Shown: positions 62,840 through 64,000 of the stretch, piece after piece
Layout: each line of letters starts with the position of its first letter
How positions within the stretch are numbered: the first letter of the stretch is position 1
Origin: Candidatus Tokpelaia hoelldoblerii
GTDB lineage: Bacteria; Pseudomonadota; Alphaproteobacteria; Rhizobiales; Rhizobiaceae
Assembly: GCA_002005325.1 (NCBI GenBank)
Contig: CP017315.1
Location: 1,364,001 to 1,428,000, forward strand
Reading direction: 5' to 3'
DNA length: 64,000 nucleotides
Program-made: the position numbers and the translations under genes
Notes under the pieces: model-generated
The model's database searches: none
The model's input: the letters and a program-made list of their open reading frames with translations, nothing else
What the model was told of the DNA's origin: nothing

Positions 62840-64000
62840 GGCTATCCTCCCGAGCAAGGTTCAACTGGGCGGAAACCGTCAAAGGCTGCAAAAACGGCTT
62901 TAATATTTCAAAGCTGCGTTTCAGAGCCCCGGTCATGCCGGATGCGGTTTTGCGCCCTGCTTCAATCATCCTGCGGCGTGTTTCAGGATGTTCCAGCAAA
63001 TGGTGAACACAACCCGCCAGCATGGTGGAGTCATCAACCATCTGCACGGCGGCATTTTCTTTCAGCTTGCGATAGGTCTCGCGAAAATTTTCAATATTCG
63101 GCCCGCTCAAAATCGCTGTGCCGATCAGCGCCGGCTCAAGCGGATTATGCCCGCCCGCCGCCGTCAGTGATTTGCCGACAAAGGCAATTTCCGTCAGCCG
63201 CAGATAAAGCCCCATTTCGCCGATTGTATCACCCAGCAGAATATCTGTCTGCGGTTGCGGCAAGTCACCTGAACTCCTGCGGACATAAGAACAGCCCTGC
63301 ACACGCAGGGTTTCTTCAATCGCCGGTATCCGCTCGATATGACGCGGCACAATAATAGTCAGCAAATCAGGATAGCGTTTATGCAGAATCTTGTGCACCC
63401 GCACCGCCATCAATTCCTCCCCATCATGGGTGGAAATTGCCGCCCAGGTCGGCCTTGCCCCGATCGCCGCCCGATATTTGCGCAATATTTCCGGCGATTG
63501 CGGCAACTCGACATCTGCCTTGAGATTGCCCGACACACGCACTCTTTGCGCACCGAGTTCCTTATAGCGGGCGCTATCCTCTTCACTTTGACAGATAACA
63601 GCGCTGAAGCGCGAAAAAATATCGCGAGCAATCTGTTTATGCTTTTGCCATGAACGGAAAGAACGTGTCGACAGATGCGCATTTAAAAGAATTTGCGGTA
63701 TCTTGCGCCGGTCAAGCTCGATAATGCGCATCGGCCAGATTTCCGATTCACACACCAGCGCCAGATCCGGCCGCCAGTGATCGAGAAAACGCCGCATTGC
63801 GCCGGCCAGATCAAGCGGCACATATTGATGAATCAAGCGCTTGCCAAAGCGTGTTGCCACCAGCTGCGCCGAAGCAAGCGTGCCCGTTGTCAGCAATATG
63901 TGGATACGGAAGGACAAAATCTTTTCAATCATCGGCACCAGCGCCATGGTCTCTCCCACAGAGGCCGCGTGCAGCCAGATGAGCGGCCCTTCAGGCCGGC
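62829..64000 (-). CDS. waaA: Kdo transferase WaaA, 5' end cut by window
   Basis: Adds Kdo residues to lipid IVA. The minus-strand frame is open to the window edge; beyond an internal GTG at 63959 it reads GPLIWLHAASVGE, the conserved N-terminal part, so only roughly the first 50 residues are missing. LVCESEIWP, GNLKADV, ISTHDGEE and AAGGHNPLEPALIG are GT30 features. Coupled to lpxK. Confidence 0.93.
   Translation of the reverse strand, partial: RPEGPLIWLHAASVGETMALVPMIEKILSFRIHILLTTGTLASAQLVATRFGKRLIHQYVPLDLAGAMRRFLDHWRPDLALVCESEIWPMRIIELDRRKIPQILLNAHLSTRSFRSWQKHKQIARDIFSRFSAVICQSEEDSARYKELGAQRVRVSGNLKADVELPQSPEILRKYRAAIGARPTWAAISTHDGEELMAVRVHKILHKRYPDLLTIIVPRHIERIPAIEETLRVQGCSYVRRSSGDLPQPQTDILLGDTIGEMGLYLRLTEIAFVGKSLTAAGGHNPLEPALIGTAILSGPNIENFRETYRKLKENAAVQMVDDSTMLAGCVHHLLEHPETRRRMIEAGRKTASGMTGALKRSFEILKPFLQPLTVSAQLNLAREDSHGQ

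Noticed and set aside
1..64000. CRISPR array, prophage, insertion sequence or tRNA gene
   Set aside because: No spaced repeat array, transposase, integrase or tRNA cloverleaf was seen on reading; a covariance-model scan could still find a weak tRNA.

Overview
The window reads as a chromosomal segment of an alphaproteobacterium of the order Hyphomicrobiales (Rhizobiales), perhaps near Bartonellaceae but with clearly higher GC than typical Bartonella. The main evidence is a permuted two-piece tmRNA gene with an ANDNYAEARLAA tag followed by sspB, the alphaproteobacterial order ddl-ftsQ-ftsA-ftsZ-lpxC-bamD-recN-ligA, a cluster of GANTC (CcrM-type) sites in front of ddl, and order-typical DUF4169 and DUF2853 proteins. 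This placement is an inference; the sequence carries no species label.

Layout. 1-3.1 kb: 3' part of a dctA-type transporter with a strong terminator, an SDR gene that looks inserted beside a duplicated scrap of the next gene, and a RecD-like helicase. 3.1-5.75 kb: acetolactate synthase operon ilvB-ilvH behind a leader peptide and terminator that look like a branched-chain amino acid attenuator. 5.75-8.5 kb: miaA diverging from serB and a GNAT acetyltransferase whose reading frame has run past its usual end. 8.2-19.4 kb: a complete histidine-utilisation locus (hutI-hutH-hutG-hutU-hutD plus two permeases on the minus strand, diverging from hutF-hutC) with a palindromic candidate operator in the divergent promoter. 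It encodes the route histidine to urocanate to imidazolonepropionate to formiminoglutamate to formylglutamate to glutamate.

19.4-24.9 kb: periplasmic Do-type protease, hflC-hflK, folA-thyA and a DUF2853 protein. 25.0-27.4 kb: ssrA, sspB, DUF4169, a ribbon-helix-helix protein and an unusual kinase-like protein. 27.4-31.5 kb: pepP, prmA, SCO-type copper chaperone and a hexapeptide acyltransferase. 31.5-37.9 kb: uvrD interrupted by one in-frame amber codon, ligA and recN.

37.9-59.4 kb: the division and cell wall (dcw) cluster, all on the minus strand: rsmH-ftsL-ftsI-murE-murF-mraY-murD-[DMT transporter]-ftsW-murG-murC-murB-ddl-ftsQ-ftsA-ftsZ, then lpxC-bamD. mraZ is not present in front of rsmH, and an EamA transporter of lower GC interrupts murD and ftsW. 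59.5-64 kb: RNase P RNA, a ProP-like osmolyte transporter with a C-terminal coiled coil, an AT-rich gap, lpxK and the 3' part of waaA, so lipid A and Kdo genes flank both ends of the envelope block.

Most genes are ordinary housekeeping. The observations most worth checking are the ilv attenuator, the GANTC/DnaA-box cluster before ddl, the amber codon in uvrD, the kinase-like protein with an acyl-CoA-synthetase-like tail, and several small traces of gene insertion or stop-codon loss.
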